A DNA stretch of 64,000 bases from Leifsonia shinshuensis (GCF_031456835.1 NZ_JAVDVK010000001.1:1612001-1676000); one strand, 5' to 3'; counted from the first letter of the stretch, positions 1 to 8,737 are shown. The notes: a model not told the origin generated them from the sequence alone. Numbers and translations: made by a program.

Positions 1-268
1 TCCACCAGTCCGGGTCGTGCGTCCCGGTGAGCCCGGGCAGCGGCTTGCCCGCCCCGGGCAGGTTGTCGAAGTCGCCGCGCCGCATCGCCTGCTGGATCGC
101 CGTCTCGACGATCTGCGCGCGCTGCTCCATCGACGGCTGCCCGGCGTTCGCCTCCTCCACCTGCTCGCCGCGGGCCTCCGCGTCACGTCGCAGCCGGTAG
201 CGCGCGGCCTCCACGAGCGGGTCGGACTCGCGAGCCGGGCGACGGGTTTCGTCACGGTTGCGGGCCAT
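1..268 (-). CDS. DUF1992 (DnaJ-homologue subfamily C member 28-like) protein, partial
   Basis: The first 89 codons are visible; the C-terminus lies beyond the window edge. The start is the ATG at 268. The N-terminus is charged and is followed by MEQRAQIVETAIQQAMRRGD and then DNLPGAGKPLPGL, the short conserved block of the DUF1992/DNAJC28 family (helix followed by F-x-N-L-x-G-x-G-K-P). The biochemical role of the family is not established. It is divergent from the epoxide hydrolase gene, with 68 bases between the two starts. Confidence 0.85.
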   Translation of the reverse strand, partial: MARNRDETRRPARESDPLVEAARYRLRRDAEARGEQVEEANAGQPSMEQRAQIVETAIQQAMRRGDFDNLPGAGKPLPGLTGTHDPDWW

Positions 269-336
269 GTTTTCACTCTACGCCGGGCCTCCGACGCCAC
301 TGCCGACGTGTCGGTGGCCTCCGCTACCGTCGCTTC

Positions 337-1419
337 ATGGAGTTCCGCATCGACGTCCCCCAGCCTGTGCTCGACGACCTCCGACACCGGTTGGAGGTCG
401 CCATCCTGCCGGAGCAGACGCCCGGCCCGGACTGGTCGAACGGCATCCCCCCGCACGTGCTCGCGGGGCTCGTCGACCGCTGGCGCGACGGCTACGACTG
501 GCGCGCCTTCGAGCGCCGCCTCGACCGCTACGACCAGTGGATGCTCGACCTCGACGGGTGCGCCGTGCACGTCGTGCGCGCGCCGGCCCGCGCGCCGAGC
601 GGTGCGCTGCCGATCGTCCTGACGCACGGCTGGCCGTACTCGTTCGCGTCCATGCTCGACCTCGCCGACCTGCTCAGCGAGGAGCGGGACGTCGTCATCC
701 CGTCCCTCCCCGGCTATGGATACTCGGCCCCGCTGCCCGAGCCGTATTCGTCATTCGGCACCGCCCGCCGCTGGCACGCGCTGATGACGCGTGAGCTCGG
801 CTACGACCGCTATCTGACCTACGGCGAGGATGTCGGCGCCGGCGTGAGCGACTGGCTGGCGGCCTCCTCTCCCGAATCCGTCGCGGGCATCGTCGCGAGC
901 CATGCCTCCTTCTCCGGGCGCTCGCGCCCCGGTGTCGAGCTGACCGACGAGGAGCGGACTTTCCTGGCATCCGTCGCCTCCCCCGCCGAGTCGGGCTATG
1001 CGCACGAGCAGGGCACCCGTCCGGACACCCTCGCCGCTGCGCTCATCGACTCCCCCAGCGGCCTGCTGGCCTGGATCGTCGAGAAGGTCGCCGCCTGGAG
1101 CGACGGCGACGCCCTCGAGCGCTTCGACGTCGACGACGTGCTGACCAACGTCACGCTGTACTGGGTGACGCGGTCGATCGGCACGAGCTTCCGCCCCTAC
1201 CGGGAGTCGCCTGACGACGACGAGCTGCATCCCGTCATCACCGTCCCGGCGTCGATCCTGGTGCAGCGGCACGAGGCCGCCTACCCGCGCTCGCTCGCCG
1301 AGAAGAGCTACGCCGACATCCGCTCGTTCAACCGGTTGGAGCGGGGAGGCCACTTCACCGCCTGGGAGGCGCCGGACGCGATCGCAGCGGCCGTCCGCGA
1401 CCTCGAGGCACGCCTCTGA
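337..1419 (+). CDS. Epoxide hydrolase family alpha/beta hydrolase
   Basis: A 360-residue protein with the N-terminal lid domain of microsomal-type epoxide hydrolases (about residues 1-95) followed by an alpha/beta-hydrolase fold. Visible motifs are the oxyanion-hole HGWP (97-100), the nucleophile region GEDVGAG with Asp165, and the C-terminal catalytic His339 in GGHFTAWE. The family hydrolyses epoxides to diols, but many bacterial members have unknown substrates. The ATG lies 6 bases after a TACCGT -10 box (325-330), which suggests a leaderless mRNA and supports this start. Confidence 0.9.
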   Translation: MEFRIDVPQPVLDDLRHRLEVAILPEQTPGPDWSNGIPPHVLAGLVDRWRDGYDWRAFERRLDRYDQWMLDLDGCAVHVVRAPARAPSGALPIVLTHGWPYSFASMLDLADLLSEERDVVIPSLPGYGYSAPLPEPYSSFGTARRWHALMTRELGYDRYLTYGEDVGAGVSDWLAASSPESVAGIVASHASFSGRSRPGVELTDEERTFLASVASPAESGYAHEQGTRPDTLAAALIDSPSGLLAWIVEKVAAWSDGDALERFDVDDVLTNVTLYWVTRSIGTSFRPYRESPDDDELHPVITVPASILVQRHEAAYPRSLAEKSYADIRSFNRLERGGHFTAWEAPDAIAAAVRDLEARL

Positions 1420-1482
1420 TCGTCGCCGGTCCGCCCGATGTGAACGCACGATGAACGGCCGGAATACGTCGCGTGAGACCGG

Positions 1483-1510
1483 TTGACATTCCGCGAAAGC
1501 GCTTTACTGT
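1483..1510 (+). promoter_or_regulatory. Sigma-70 promoter with LacI-type operator-like palindrome
   Basis: TTGACA (1483-1488), a 16-base spacer and TACTGT (1505-1510) form a good vegetative promoter. The spacer holds GAAAGCGCTTTA (1495-1506), which matches the core of LacI/CcpA-family operators and overlaps the -10. The next gene, a methyltransferase, starts about 150 bases downstream and has its own -10 box, so the regulated transcript is unclear. Confidence 0.55.
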
Positions 1511-1658
1511 GTGCACTAAGCAACCGGATGGCAGGCTGGACCGCAGGGGGCGGGCAGCTGTACTGCATTCCCGGTGCGCGACGGTCGGCTCGGGTGGGCC
1601 GACCGTCGCATCGTTCCCGGGCCTCCCGCACCGCACGGCCGCTGGCTACTCTGGCGTG

Positions 1659-2273
1659 GTGACCGACGACGAGCACCTGCGGATGGTGCGCGAGCGCTTC
1701 GACGACCGCGCCCCCACCTACGACGAGAGCCCGATGCACCGCGGACTCGCTGCGGCAGTCGCCGTGTTCGCGGACCTGGACGGGGTGGATGCGGTGCTCG
1801 ACATCGCGACCGGCACCGGCCTGGTGCTCCGCGCCCTCCGCGAGCGCGGCTACACCGGCGCCGCGACCGGCGTGGACCTGTCCCCGCGCATGATCGACGA
1901 GGCCCGCCGCCACCTGCCCGACGCGGACCTGCTGGTGGCGGATGCGACCAGCCTGCCGCTCCCGGACGACACCTTCGACCTCGTGACGTGCGTGACCGGG
2001 CTGCAGCTGTTCCCGCATCCTGACGCCGCCATCCTGGAGTGGTCGCGCGTGCTGCGTCCCGGAGGCCGGGCGCTGACGGCGACGTTCCTGCAGTTCGACC
2101 CGTCGAGGCACCGCGCCGCTCCCCCACCCGGCTACCTCAACCACAGCCCGTTCGATTCGGTCGAGCACCTGGCCGAGACCGTCGCGCCGGCCGGCTTCGC
2201 CGTCGCCCGCACGGACACGTGGACGGATGGCGCAGACGAGCTTCTGATCGCCGAGCTGACGCTCGCGGGCTGA
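1659..2273 (+). CDS. Class I SAM-dependent methyltransferase
   Basis: A protein of 204 residues with a Rossmann-fold methyltransferase core. Motif I is DIATGTG (about 47-53), followed by GVDLSPRMIDEAR, the acidic motif ADATSLPLPDDTFDLV and the LRPGG strand. This resembles the UbiE/Methyltransf_11 group; the substrate cannot be read from sequence. Upstream codons are open, but GTG at 1659 lies 6 bases after TACTCT (1647-1652), as in other leaderless genes here, so it is preferred. GTG at 1656 is the alternative. Confidence 0.85.
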   Translation: MTDDEHLRMVRERFDDRAPTYDESPMHRGLAAAVAVFADLDGVDAVLDIATGTGLVLRALRERGYTGAATGVDLSPRMIDEARRHLPDADLLVADATSLPLPDDTFDLVTCVTGLQLFPHPDAAILEWSRVLRPGGRALTATFLQFDPSRHRAAPPPGYLNHSPFDSVEHLAETVAPAGFAVARTDTWTDGADELLIAELTLAG

Positions 2274-2327
2274 GCGGGCGCGGTTACTGCGTAGCGGGCG
2301 CCGGGACCCGTCGGCTATGAAGGGTGG

Positions 2328-2864
2328 ATGCTGACCGGCACCACCGTGGGTCTGAGGGCGCGCTACGAGGATGACATCCCCATCCTGGTGGCCGAGCTGT
2401 ACAACGACGTGGTGAACGGCTCCCGCGCCGAGGGCTCCCCGTGGCGCCCCATCCGCCCCAGCGCCCGGGACCCGCGCCTCATCACGGACGAGTCGAAGGA
2501 GGACGTGGTCGCGTTCTCGGTCGTCTCCCTCGCCGACGACGCCCTGATCGGCTCCGCGAACCTCTGGGGCATCGACACCCACAACCGCTTCGCCCACCTC
2601 GGCCTCGGCCTCATCCCCTCCGCTCGCGGCAGCGGCTACGGCACCGACGTGGTCGCCGTCCTCTGCCGCTACGGCTTCGTCGTCCGCGGCCTCAACCGCC
2701 TCCAGATCGAGACCCTCGCCGACAACCACGCCATGCTGAGGGCCGCCGAACGCAACGGCTTCGTCCGCGAGGGCGTGCTGCGCCGATCGGCGTGGGTGCT
2801 CGGTGAGTTCATGGACGAGGTGGTGCTGGGCATGCTGCAGGAGGAGTGGATGCGGCGGTCGTAG
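2328..2864 (+). CDS. GNAT family N-acetyltransferase (RimJ/RimL-like)
   Basis: A 178-residue acetyltransferase. It has the N-terminal GTTVGLRARYEDDIP block, the acetyl-CoA binding strand and loop GLGLIPSARGSGYGTDVV, and the C-terminal RNGFVREGVLR typical of RimJ/RimL-type GNATs that acetylate protein N-termini or small amines. The substrate is unknown. The ATG lies 6 bases after TATGAA (2316-2321), consistent with a leaderless transcript. Confidence 0.85.
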   Translation: MLTGTTVGLRARYEDDIPILVAELYNDVVNGSRAEGSPWRPIRPSARDPRLITDESKEDVVAFSVVSLADDALIGSANLWGIDTHNRFAHLGLGLIPSARGSGYGTDVVAVLCRYGFVVRGLNRLQIETLADNHAMLRAAERNGFVREGVLRRSAWVLGEFMDEVVLGMLQEEWMRRS

Positions 2865-2888
2865 GGCGCCGGCTGGCCGTCTCGGCAG

Positions 2889-3254
2889 TCATCGTCGCCG
2901 TCCATTCGCGACCTCGAGCAGAATGTCGGCGTGGCAGGGCTGATCGAGCGGGCACCAGCAGGCCAGGTTCTTGCCGGCGAGCTGCTCCCGGATCTCCTCG
3001 GGCTCCGGATAGCCCAACGCCGCTCGGGTCGCCGGGTCATCGAGCATCGCCCGGAACGCTGCGATGGCCTGCGCGCGGCCCAGGTCAGCGATCGGGAATG
3101 GGTTGCCCCACTTCGACGGCCTCGCGACGACGACTGTGTTCTCGGGCTTCCGCCAGCCTTTCCGTCGGCTCAACTGAATGCGTCGTGGCAGCCCGCCTGG
3201 CGACGCGGGAATGGTCACCGGTGGCTCCCGCGTAGGATTTCGAGGATCACGCAC
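2889..3254 (-). CDS. DUF4326 domain protein
   Basis: The family core is visible as RRIQLSRRKGWRKPENTVVV, then RPSKWGNPF, and near the end the LACWCPLDQPCHADILLE block with its paired Cys/His residues. The family is common in phages and actinobacteria and has no assigned function. The first start is GTG at 3254. A second GTG at 3218, preceded by GGGAG, is an equally good start and would give 109 residues. It lies downstream of the NERD gene on the same strand. Confidence 0.8.
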   Translation of the reverse strand: MRDPRNPTREPPVTIPASPGGLPRRIQLSRRKGWRKPENTVVVARPSKWGNPFPIADLGRAQAIAAFRAMLDDPATRAALGYPEPEEIREQLAGKNLACWCPLDQPCHADILLEVANGRRR

Positions 3255-3312
3255 CCATCAAACACTCGCGTGCTCCGTGGGAAGAGTCCGATGCGTCCGA
3301 GCGGTGAAGCGC

Positions 3313-4416
3313 TCAGCGGCGGCGGCCTTTGCGTGAAGCCGGAGAGCCCCGCCGAAGCAGCCGTGCGACATTCTGGAGCAGCGCTGACGCGACGAGGCCG
3401 ACGATCCCCAGAATGAGGAGCGGCTTGATCGCGAGGTAGAGCGGCGGGAGCAGGCATCCCGTCGGCGAGGTGCACGGTTGACCGGCGAAGGCGCGGAAGA
3501 CGAGGATGCCGACGATCGCCACGACCACCATGCCCCACGGCCGCAGGAGGTCGATCGCGCGCACCGGCGCTTTCGCCCCAGACCCGCGAATGGCCTTGGG
3601 TGCGGCCGCGGCGGGCCGTCGTGTCGGTTGCCGCTTCGGAGATGCGCTCACTTGGAGTGGAGGCGTCTGCGGCCCGACGCGGGCGACCAGTCGCTCGAAC
3701 CGCTGCATCACCCGGTACGTGTCGGCGGCCCGCGGATCGACGTGCCACGTCTGCGGCTCCTCGGCCGCGAGCTTCAGCATGGCGGCCTCTGCCGCGCTCA
3801 GCTGCGGGGGCTGCGACTGCAGCCACGACACGAGCGCCAGCGCATCCACCACAGCGACCGGCCGATTCTGCGGTGCGCGACCGTCCTTGAGCGCCCGAGC
3901 CCCGAGGACCGCGAGCACCGGCCGAACCGGCACGGGAAAGCCGGTCTTGGCCTCCAGCCTGCGGGTCACATCCTGCGCGTCGCCTGCCGCGGACGGGAGG
4001 TGGCGCTTGTTGACGTTGTTCACCTTCAGAATGTGATCACCGACCCACACCGAAGCTCCCGCGTGGTGCTTGGTGTTGATGGCGAAGACGCCGGCCGGCC
4101 CGATCACCAGGTGGTCGACATCCTTGGTGCCTGCACCGATCGGGACGGAGTGCCGGACGAACCACGCGGGCCCCAGCTGAGCGAGCATCTGCCCCACGGC
4201 CATCTCGCCCACCGCGCCCTGATACCAGGACCACGCGTCGGGATGCAGAACCACCCGCTCGTCGGACCTCAGGTTGGGGTCGCGCTCCTGTTCCTCCGCC
4301 TGCACCTGCAGGCACTTGAGCGCGACCGCATACCCGGCCGGCCGTGAGGACAGCGCGTTGATGCCCGCGAAGTCGACGCGTTCCGCCGTCGTCGGCGCTG
4401 AGGGTTCATCGGGCAC
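3313..4416 (-). CDS. NERD domain membrane protein
   Basis: A 367-residue protein. The NERD (nuclease-related) domain spans about residues 65-190: an early G-x-x-GE motif, DVDHLVIGPAGVFAINTK with D99 and K116 in positions resembling a PD-(D/E)xK core, and a following beta-rich part. A Pro/Ala/Lys-rich linker (about 250-290) leads to two membrane helices (295-312 and 325-348) and a basic tail. Known NERD proteins are predicted nucleases or DNA-binding proteins; the role here is unknown. It may be cotranscribed with the DUF4326 gene. Confidence 0.85.
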   Translation of the reverse strand: MPDEPSAPTTAERVDFAGINALSSRPAGYAVALKCLQVQAEEQERDPNLRSDERVVLHPDAWSWYQGAVGEMAVGQMLAQLGPAWFVRHSVPIGAGTKDVDHLVIGPAGVFAINTKHHAGASVWVGDHILKVNNVNKRHLPSAAGDAQDVTRRLEAKTGFPVPVRPVLAVLGARALKDGRAPQNRPVAVVDALALVSWLQSQPPQLSAAEAAMLKLAAEEPQTWHVDPRAADTYRVMQRFERLVARVGPQTPPLQVSASPKRQPTRRPAAAAPKAIRGSGAKAPVRAIDLLRPWGMVVVAIVGILVFRAFAGQPCTSPTGCLLPPLYLAIKPLLILGIVGLVASALLQNVARLLRRGSPASRKGRRR

Positions 4417-4490
4417 AAGGACGACGGTATCCGCCGGGCCGCTGGCGGTCTCGCCCCCGAGCTGGGGACGCTGCTGCGCTACCGTGAACC

Positions 4491-4838
4491 ATGACCACCG
4501 TCCACGACCGCTTCGACGACATCGTGACGGCTTTCGTCGGCCGTCCCGGCGTGACGCCCCCGATCCCCGGCGGCCCGCGGCGCTTCGGGTCGGATGCGCT
4601 AAGCGTCGACGGCTCCGTCTTCTGCATGGTGTCGAGCGGCGAGCGCTTCGTCGTGAAGCTGCCTGCGGCGCGCGTCGACGAGCTCATCGCGGCCTCCACC
4701 GGCGAACCGTTCCGCGCGGGCAAGAAGAGCCCGATGCGGCAGTGGCTGGTGGTGACGGATGCGGCTCCGGGAGTGTGGGAGTCGCTCGCCGAGGAGGCGT
4801 ACGCGTTCACGCGCGAAGGCGGCGCCGCGCCACGCTGA
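4491..4838 (+). CDS. TfoX N-terminal domain-like small protein
   Basis: A 115-residue protein. The segment RFGSDALSVDGSVFCMVSSGERFVVKLPAARVDELIA, followed by GEPFRAGKKSPMRQWLVV, matches the TfoX_N / YjbR-like fold seen in many stand-alone actinobacterial proteins. No DNA-binding motif is visible, and these stand-alone proteins have no proven link to competence. The ATG lies 5 bases after TACCGT (4480-4485). It converges on rtcB across a strong hairpin. Confidence 0.7.
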   Translation: MTTVHDRFDDIVTAFVGRPGVTPPIPGGPRRFGSDALSVDGSVFCMVSSGERFVVKLPAARVDELIAASTGEPFRAGKKSPMRQWLVVTDAAPGVWESLAEEAYAFTREGGAAPR

Positions 4839-4843
4839 GGCAC

Positions 4844-4873
4844 GGATGGGGCGCCATGGCTGACGCCCCATCC
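4844..4873. terminator. Bidirectional hairpin between convergent TfoX-like and rtcB genes
   Basis: The perfect 10-bp stem GGATGGGGCG / CGCCCCATCC has a 10-base loop and sits between the two stop codons. It has no strong U-tract but is placed to end both transcripts. Confidence 0.65.
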
Positions 4874-4875
4874 AT

Positions 4876-6042
4876 TCAGTCGCCCTTCACGTTGACGATC
4901 TGCCGCAGCTCGTGCCGCACCTTCACCAGGTCTGACGCGTCCGCCATCACCTGGTCGATCGGCTTGTAGGCGGCGGGGATCTCGTCCAGGAACGCATCCG
5001 TGTCCCGGTATTCGATGCCCTTCATCGCCTCCCTCAGCTGGTCGTGGGTGAACGTCTTCCGCGCCGCGCTCCGCGAGTAGTTCCTGCCCGCGCCGTGCGG
5101 GCTGGACTGCAGGGCGGCCGCGTTCCCGAGGCCCTCCACCACGTAGGAGGCGGTGCCCATCGACCCGGGGATGAGCCCGGGCTCGCCGGCGCGGGCCGAG
5201 ATCGCGCCCTTCCGGGACAGCCACACGCTCTTCCCCCAGTGCGTCTCCTTCTGGGTGAAGTTGTGGTGGCAGTTGATCCGCTCCGCCTCGGTGACTGCGG
5301 TCCCCATCCACTCGCTGAACTGCCGGACGACCCGGTCCATCATCTCCTCACGGTTGAGCAGCGCGTAGTGCTGCGCCCACCGCAGTTCGGCGATGTACCG
5401 GTCGAATTCGGGCGTGCCCTCGACGAGGTAGGCGAGATCCGGGTCGGGAAGCGTGATCCACCAGTTCTCCATCAGCCGCTGGGCGACCTTGATGTGGCGC
5501 TGGGCGATCTTGTTGCCGACTCCCCGGCTCCCGGAGTGGAGGAACAGCCAGACACCGTCGGTCTCGTCGACGCTCACCTCGATGAAGTGGTTGCCGCTGC
5601 CCAGCGTCCCGAGCTGCTCCCGCCAGGTGCCGAGCGCCTGCGCCGGGTCGAAGCCCGCAGCCTCGGCCATGGCCTCCAGCTCGGCCACTCTCGGTGCCGC
5701 GGTCGCGACGATCTTGTTGTTGTGCGCTCCGGCCGACACGGGGATGGCCCGCTCGATCTGCTCCCGCAGAACCCGCAGGTCGCCGTTCAGTTCGTCGAGC
5801 CGGAACTGCGTCCGGACCGCGATCATGCCGCACCCGATGTCGACGCCGACGGCGGCCGGCATCACCGCGCGCAGCGTCGGGATCACCGACCCGACCGTCG
5901 CTCCGAGCCCGAGGTGGGCGTCCGGCATCAGTGCCATGTGCGGGAACACGAACGGCATCGTGGATGTGGTCCGCGCCTGCTCCTCTGCTTTCGCGTCGAG
6001 GATGCTCGCCCAGCTGAGCAAGCGCTTGTTGATCTCTCTCAT
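4876..6042 (-). CDS. rtcB: RNA-splicing ligase RtcB
   Basis: A 388-residue GTP/Mn-dependent RNA ligase that joins 2',3'-cyclic-phosphate and 5'-OH RNA ends. Conserved pieces are DAHLG (41-45), VGVDIGCGM with metal-ligand Asp68 and Cys71, GSGNHF (148-153), LHSGSRGVG (168-176), CHHN, and the guanylate-accepting region SPHGAGR near the C-terminus. The short length fits the actinobacterial RtcB group rather than the roughly 480-residue archaeal type. The start is the ATG at 6042, where family similarity begins; the open frame upstream has no coding character. No archease, RtcA or sigma54 regulator gene is nearby. Confidence 0.93.
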   Translation of the reverse strand: MREINKRLLSWASILDAKAEEQARTTSTMPFVFPHMALMPDAHLGLGATVGSVIPTLRAVMPAAVGVDIGCGMIAVRTQFRLDELNGDLRVLREQIERAIPVSAGAHNNKIVATAAPRVAELEAMAEAAGFDPAQALGTWREQLGTLGSGNHFIEVSVDETDGVWLFLHSGSRGVGNKIAQRHIKVAQRLMENWWITLPDPDLAYLVEGTPEFDRYIAELRWAQHYALLNREEMMDRVVRQFSEWMGTAVTEAERINCHHNFTQKETHWGKSVWLSRKGAISARAGEPGLIPGSMGTASYVVEGLGNAAALQSSPHGAGRNYSRSAARKTFTHDQLREAMKGIEYRDTDAFLDEIPAAYKPIDQVMADASDLVKVRHELRQIVNVKGD

Positions 6043-6402
6043 CGTCTTTCTTGTCTGTGTGGATTTCGGTGGGTGGATGGATGGCACCCGAGAGATCCGA
6101 CACATCCCGACCTGAAACGGCTGGGAGACGTCGAACGCCCCGGGCCCTCGAGGGCAACGGAGCGTCGAGAAATGACGGTTCGCGCCTACACGAGGTGCTG
6201 GAGATCGCGCTGGCCGCGCTTGGTGGGCAGCGGTCGCTGAGGGCTGAGCGGGCGCAGATAGCTCACGGCTCGGTCCTCTCTCCAGATCAACGGGGCGTAC
6301 GTTCGCTGGCCGATCGGCGCAGCTGTGCGAGCATAGCGGCACGCAGAGCGCGATGTCCAGGAATCAGTCTCCACTTCCTCGCATTGCGGCCAGAATGGCC
6401 CC
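6043..6402. other. Intergenic region upstream of rtcB
   Basis: This is 360 bases between the divergent rtcB and methyltransferase starts. No ORF with family similarity, tRNA-like fold or strong repeat was found. It must hold the rtcB promoter, but no clear -35/-10 pair was identified. Confidence 0.5.
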
Positions 6403-7044
6403 ATGAAGGATGCGGACGAGTCCCGCGAACTGCGCCGCCAGCAGCGCCACTGGGGTCGGCATGCGGAGAGCTACGACTCGAAGGTGGCCAAGGCCGAACG
6501 GTCGATGCTCGCCGGGACGCGCGAATGGGTCGGCGAGCGCGCGGCCGGCCGCGTGCTGGAGGTCGCGATCGGCAGCGGCCGCAGCCTCCCGTTCTACCGG
6601 CGGGATGTGTCGCTTGTCGGTGTCGACCTCAGTCCCGAGATGCTGGCCATCGCGCGGAGACGGGCCGCCGAGCTCGGCCGGCCGGTGGACCTCCGCGAGG
6701 GCAACGCGGAGGCCCTTCCCTTCGACGACGCATCGTTCGACACGGTGGTGTGCGCGCTGGCGCTGTGCTCCATCCCGCGTCCCGCCGTCGCGGTGGCGGA
6801 GATGGCACGAGTGGTGGCGCCGGGCGGGTCGGTGGTCGTCGTGGACCACGTCCGCAGCGACCGCGCCGTCCTCTTCGCCGGCCAGTGGATGCTCGAACGT
6901 TTCACCATCCCGCTCCAGGGCGAGCACCTGACGCGCCGCCACCGCGGCGAGGTCGAGGCCGCCGGCCTGGCGGTCGTCGAGGACGAGCGCCTGCACTCGG
7001 GCTCGGTGGAGCGCATTCGTGCGGTGCGGGAGGCGACAACCTGA
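6403..7044 (+). CDS. Class I SAM-dependent methyltransferase
   Basis: A 213-residue methyltransferase. Motif I is VLEVAIGSGRSLPFY (about 50-64), followed by GVDLSPEMLAIARR, EGNAEALPFDDASFDTVV and VVAPGGSVVVVDHV. The pattern resembles Methyltransf_11/phospholipid-type enzymes; the acceptor is unknown. The ATG lies 6 bases after CAGAAT (6391-6396). It is followed at 35 bases by the LexA box of dinB, so it is probably transcribed separately. Confidence 0.85.
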   Translation: MKDADESRELRRQQRHWGRHAESYDSKVAKAERSMLAGTREWVGERAAGRVLEVAIGSGRSLPFYRRDVSLVGVDLSPEMLAIARRRAAELGRPVDLREGNAEALPFDDASFDTVVCALALCSIPRPAVAVAEMARVVAPGGSVVVVDHVRSDRAVLFAGQWMLERFTIPLQGEHLTRRHRGEVEAAGLAVVEDERLHSGSVERIRAVREATT

Positions 7045-7078
7045 TGGCGTGATGTCCGGGGTCTCTGCGACCATGGAT

Positions 7079-7094
7079 TCGAACATACGTTCGA
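7079..7094 (+). promoter_or_regulatory. LexA (SOS) box of DNA polymerase IV gene
   Basis: TCGAACATACGTTCGA is a perfect 16-bp palindrome that matches the actinobacterial/Gram-positive LexA consensus GAAC-N4-GTTC. It lies 15 bases before the dinB start codon. Confidence 0.9.
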
Positions 7095-7109
7095 GCGATT
7101 GGAGGCGGC

Positions 7110-8306
7110 ATGCGCGGCGAGGCGACGGTGCTGCACGCGGACCTCGACGCCTTCTACGCCTCGGTGGAGCAGCGCGATGCGCCCGGGCTCCGCGGTCGAC
7201 CGGTCATCGTCGGCGGCGGTGTCGTGCTCGCGGCGAGCTACGAGGCGAAGGCGCGCGGTGTGCGCACCGCGATGGGCGGCCGGCAGGCACGCGAGCTGTG
7301 CCCGGAGGCCGTGGTCGTCCCGCCGCGGATGGACGCGTATTCGGCCGCGAGCAAGGACGTCTTCGCAATCTTCCGCGATACGACTCCCCTCGTCGAGGGA
7401 CTGTCGATCGACGAGGCGTTCCTCGAGGTCGGCGGACTCCGGCGCATCGCCGGCACGCCCGAGCAGATCGCGGCACGACTGCGCGAGCGGGTGCGCGCGG
7501 AGGTCGGCCTCGCCATCTCGGTCGGGATCGCCCGCACCAAGTTCCTCGCCAAGGTCGCCAGCGCCGTGAGCAAACCCGACGGCCTGCTGCTGGTCGAACC
7601 CGACCGCGAACAGGAGTTCCTGCTCCCCCTGCCGGTGGAACGCCTGTGGGGAGTCGGCGCCGTCACCGCGGAGAAGCTGCACCGCCTCGGCATCCGCACC
7701 GTCGGCCAGCTCGCCGAGCTCGAAGAGGCGACCGCCGAGCGGCTGCTCGGAAAGGCGACCGGCGCCCACCTTCACGCATTGGCCCGGCTGCGCGACCCGC
7801 GGCCGGTCGACAGCACGAAGCGGCGCGGCTCCATCGGATCCCAGCGGGCGCTCGGAAGCCGCCCGCGCACCGCGGAGGAGCTCGACCTCATCCTCACCCA
7901 GATCGTCGACCGGCTGGCTCGACGGCTGCGGGATGGCGACCGCACGTGCCGCACGGTCGTGCTGCGGCTGCGCTTCGGCGACTTCTCCCGGGCCACGCGA
8001 TCGCGCACGCTCGGCTTCCCGTCGGACCGCACCTCGGTGCTTCTGACGGTGGCCCGCGGCCTGTTGGCGGCGGTTCAGCCGGAGATCACGGAGCGGGGCA
8101 TCACCCTCATCGGCATCTCGCTCTCGCACCTGGGGCGGTCGGACAGCTTCCAACCCGAACTGCCGATCGACTGGGGGGACGGTGCGCGACTCGACACCGC
8201 CCTCGACGCTGTCCGCGACCGCTTCGGCGCGACCTCCGTGGCGCGTGCCGCGCAGCTCGGCCGCGATCAGGGATGGTCGGCGCCGCTGCTGCCCGAGCAC
8301 GAATAG
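7110..8306 (+). CDS. dinB: DNA polymerase IV (Y-family)
   Basis: A 398-residue translesion polymerase. Catalytic-site motifs are HADLDAFYASVEQ (Asp11) and LSIDEAFLEV (Asp101, Glu102). Next come the palm GIARTKFLAKVASAVSKPDGL, the thumb helix-hairpin-helix WGVGAVTAEKLHRLGI, and a little-finger domain (about 235-345). It contains no recognisable C-terminal beta-clamp peptide of the classic QLSLF type; the tail carries FQPELPID. A ribosome site GGAGG (7101-7105) precedes the ATG. The LexA box just upstream indicates DNA-damage induction. Confidence 0.95.
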   Translation: MRGEATVLHADLDAFYASVEQRDAPGLRGRPVIVGGGVVLAASYEAKARGVRTAMGGRQARELCPEAVVVPPRMDAYSAASKDVFAIFRDTTPLVEGLSIDEAFLEVGGLRRIAGTPEQIAARLRERVRAEVGLAISVGIARTKFLAKVASAVSKPDGLLLVEPDREQEFLLPLPVERLWGVGAVTAEKLHRLGIRTVGQLAELEEATAERLLGKATGAHLHALARLRDPRPVDSTKRRGSIGSQRALGSRPRTAEELDLILTQIVDRLARRLRDGDRTCRTVVLRLRFGDFSRATRSRTLGFPSDRTSVLLTVARGLLAAVQPEITERGITLIGISLSHLGRSDSFQPELPIDWGDGARLDTALDAVRDRFGATSVARAAQLGRDQGWSAPLLPEHE

Positions 8307-8359
8307 CGCGATCCGGTCGAGAACCGCGCGGCACAGTCGAGCGCGCCAGGACAGCGAAA

Positions 8360-8386
8360 GGGCGCAGCGGATGCTGCGCCCCTTTT
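8360..8386. terminator. Intrinsic terminator after dinB
   Basis: The stem GGGCGCAGC / GCTGCGCCC has loop GGAT and is followed by CTTTT. It lies between convergent dinB and the 98-residue gene, with an A-tract on the other side, so it can act in both directions. Confidence 0.85.
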
Positions 8387-8426
8387 CGTCAGGCCACTAC
8401 CGTCCGGCCGACGTGTTTCGCTGAGA

Positions 8427-8723
8427 TCAGCGGCTGATGTATTCGCCGTCCGTGCCGTGCTCCAGCGTGTAGTACCGGGTGCTGCGGGTCTCGGCCGAGA
8501 GTGCCCACGAGCGCTCGAAGCGTCCAGCGGCCGAGTCGTACTCGACGACGATGCGGTCTGCGGCGGTCGGGAGCTGGGCGGTCCACTGGCGAGGCGAGCC
8601 GAGTCCCTCGCCCTGGAGGACGATCTGCGGGCCGGCCGCCTGCGGGCGGCTGGTGAGTTCTGCCACCTGCGCGGCGTCGAGCCGAGCCTCGGTGATGGTG
8701 CGTGCGGTGAGTTCGACGTTCAT
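8427..8723 (-). CDS. Hypothetical protein divergent from a TetR regulator
   Basis: A 98-residue soluble protein that I do not recognise. It has no signal peptide, membrane helix or cysteine, and it looks like a mixed helix (LDAAQVAELTSRP) and beta protein with aromatic residues near the C-terminus. Its start lies 15 bases from a perfect 16-bp palindrome shared with the divergent TetR gene, so it is the probable target of that repressor. Confidence 0.7.
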   Translation of the reverse strand: MNVELTARTITEARLDAAQVAELTSRPQAAGPQIVLQGEGLGSPRQWTAQLPTAADRIVVEYDSAAGRFERSWALSAETRSTRYYTLEHGTDGEYISR

Positions 8724-8737
8724 TTCATCTCCAATAT

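Noticed and set aside
6043-6342. N-terminal extension of RtcB
   Set aside because: The open frame continues to 6342 but lacks any resemblance to RtcB, whose conserved start is at 6042.
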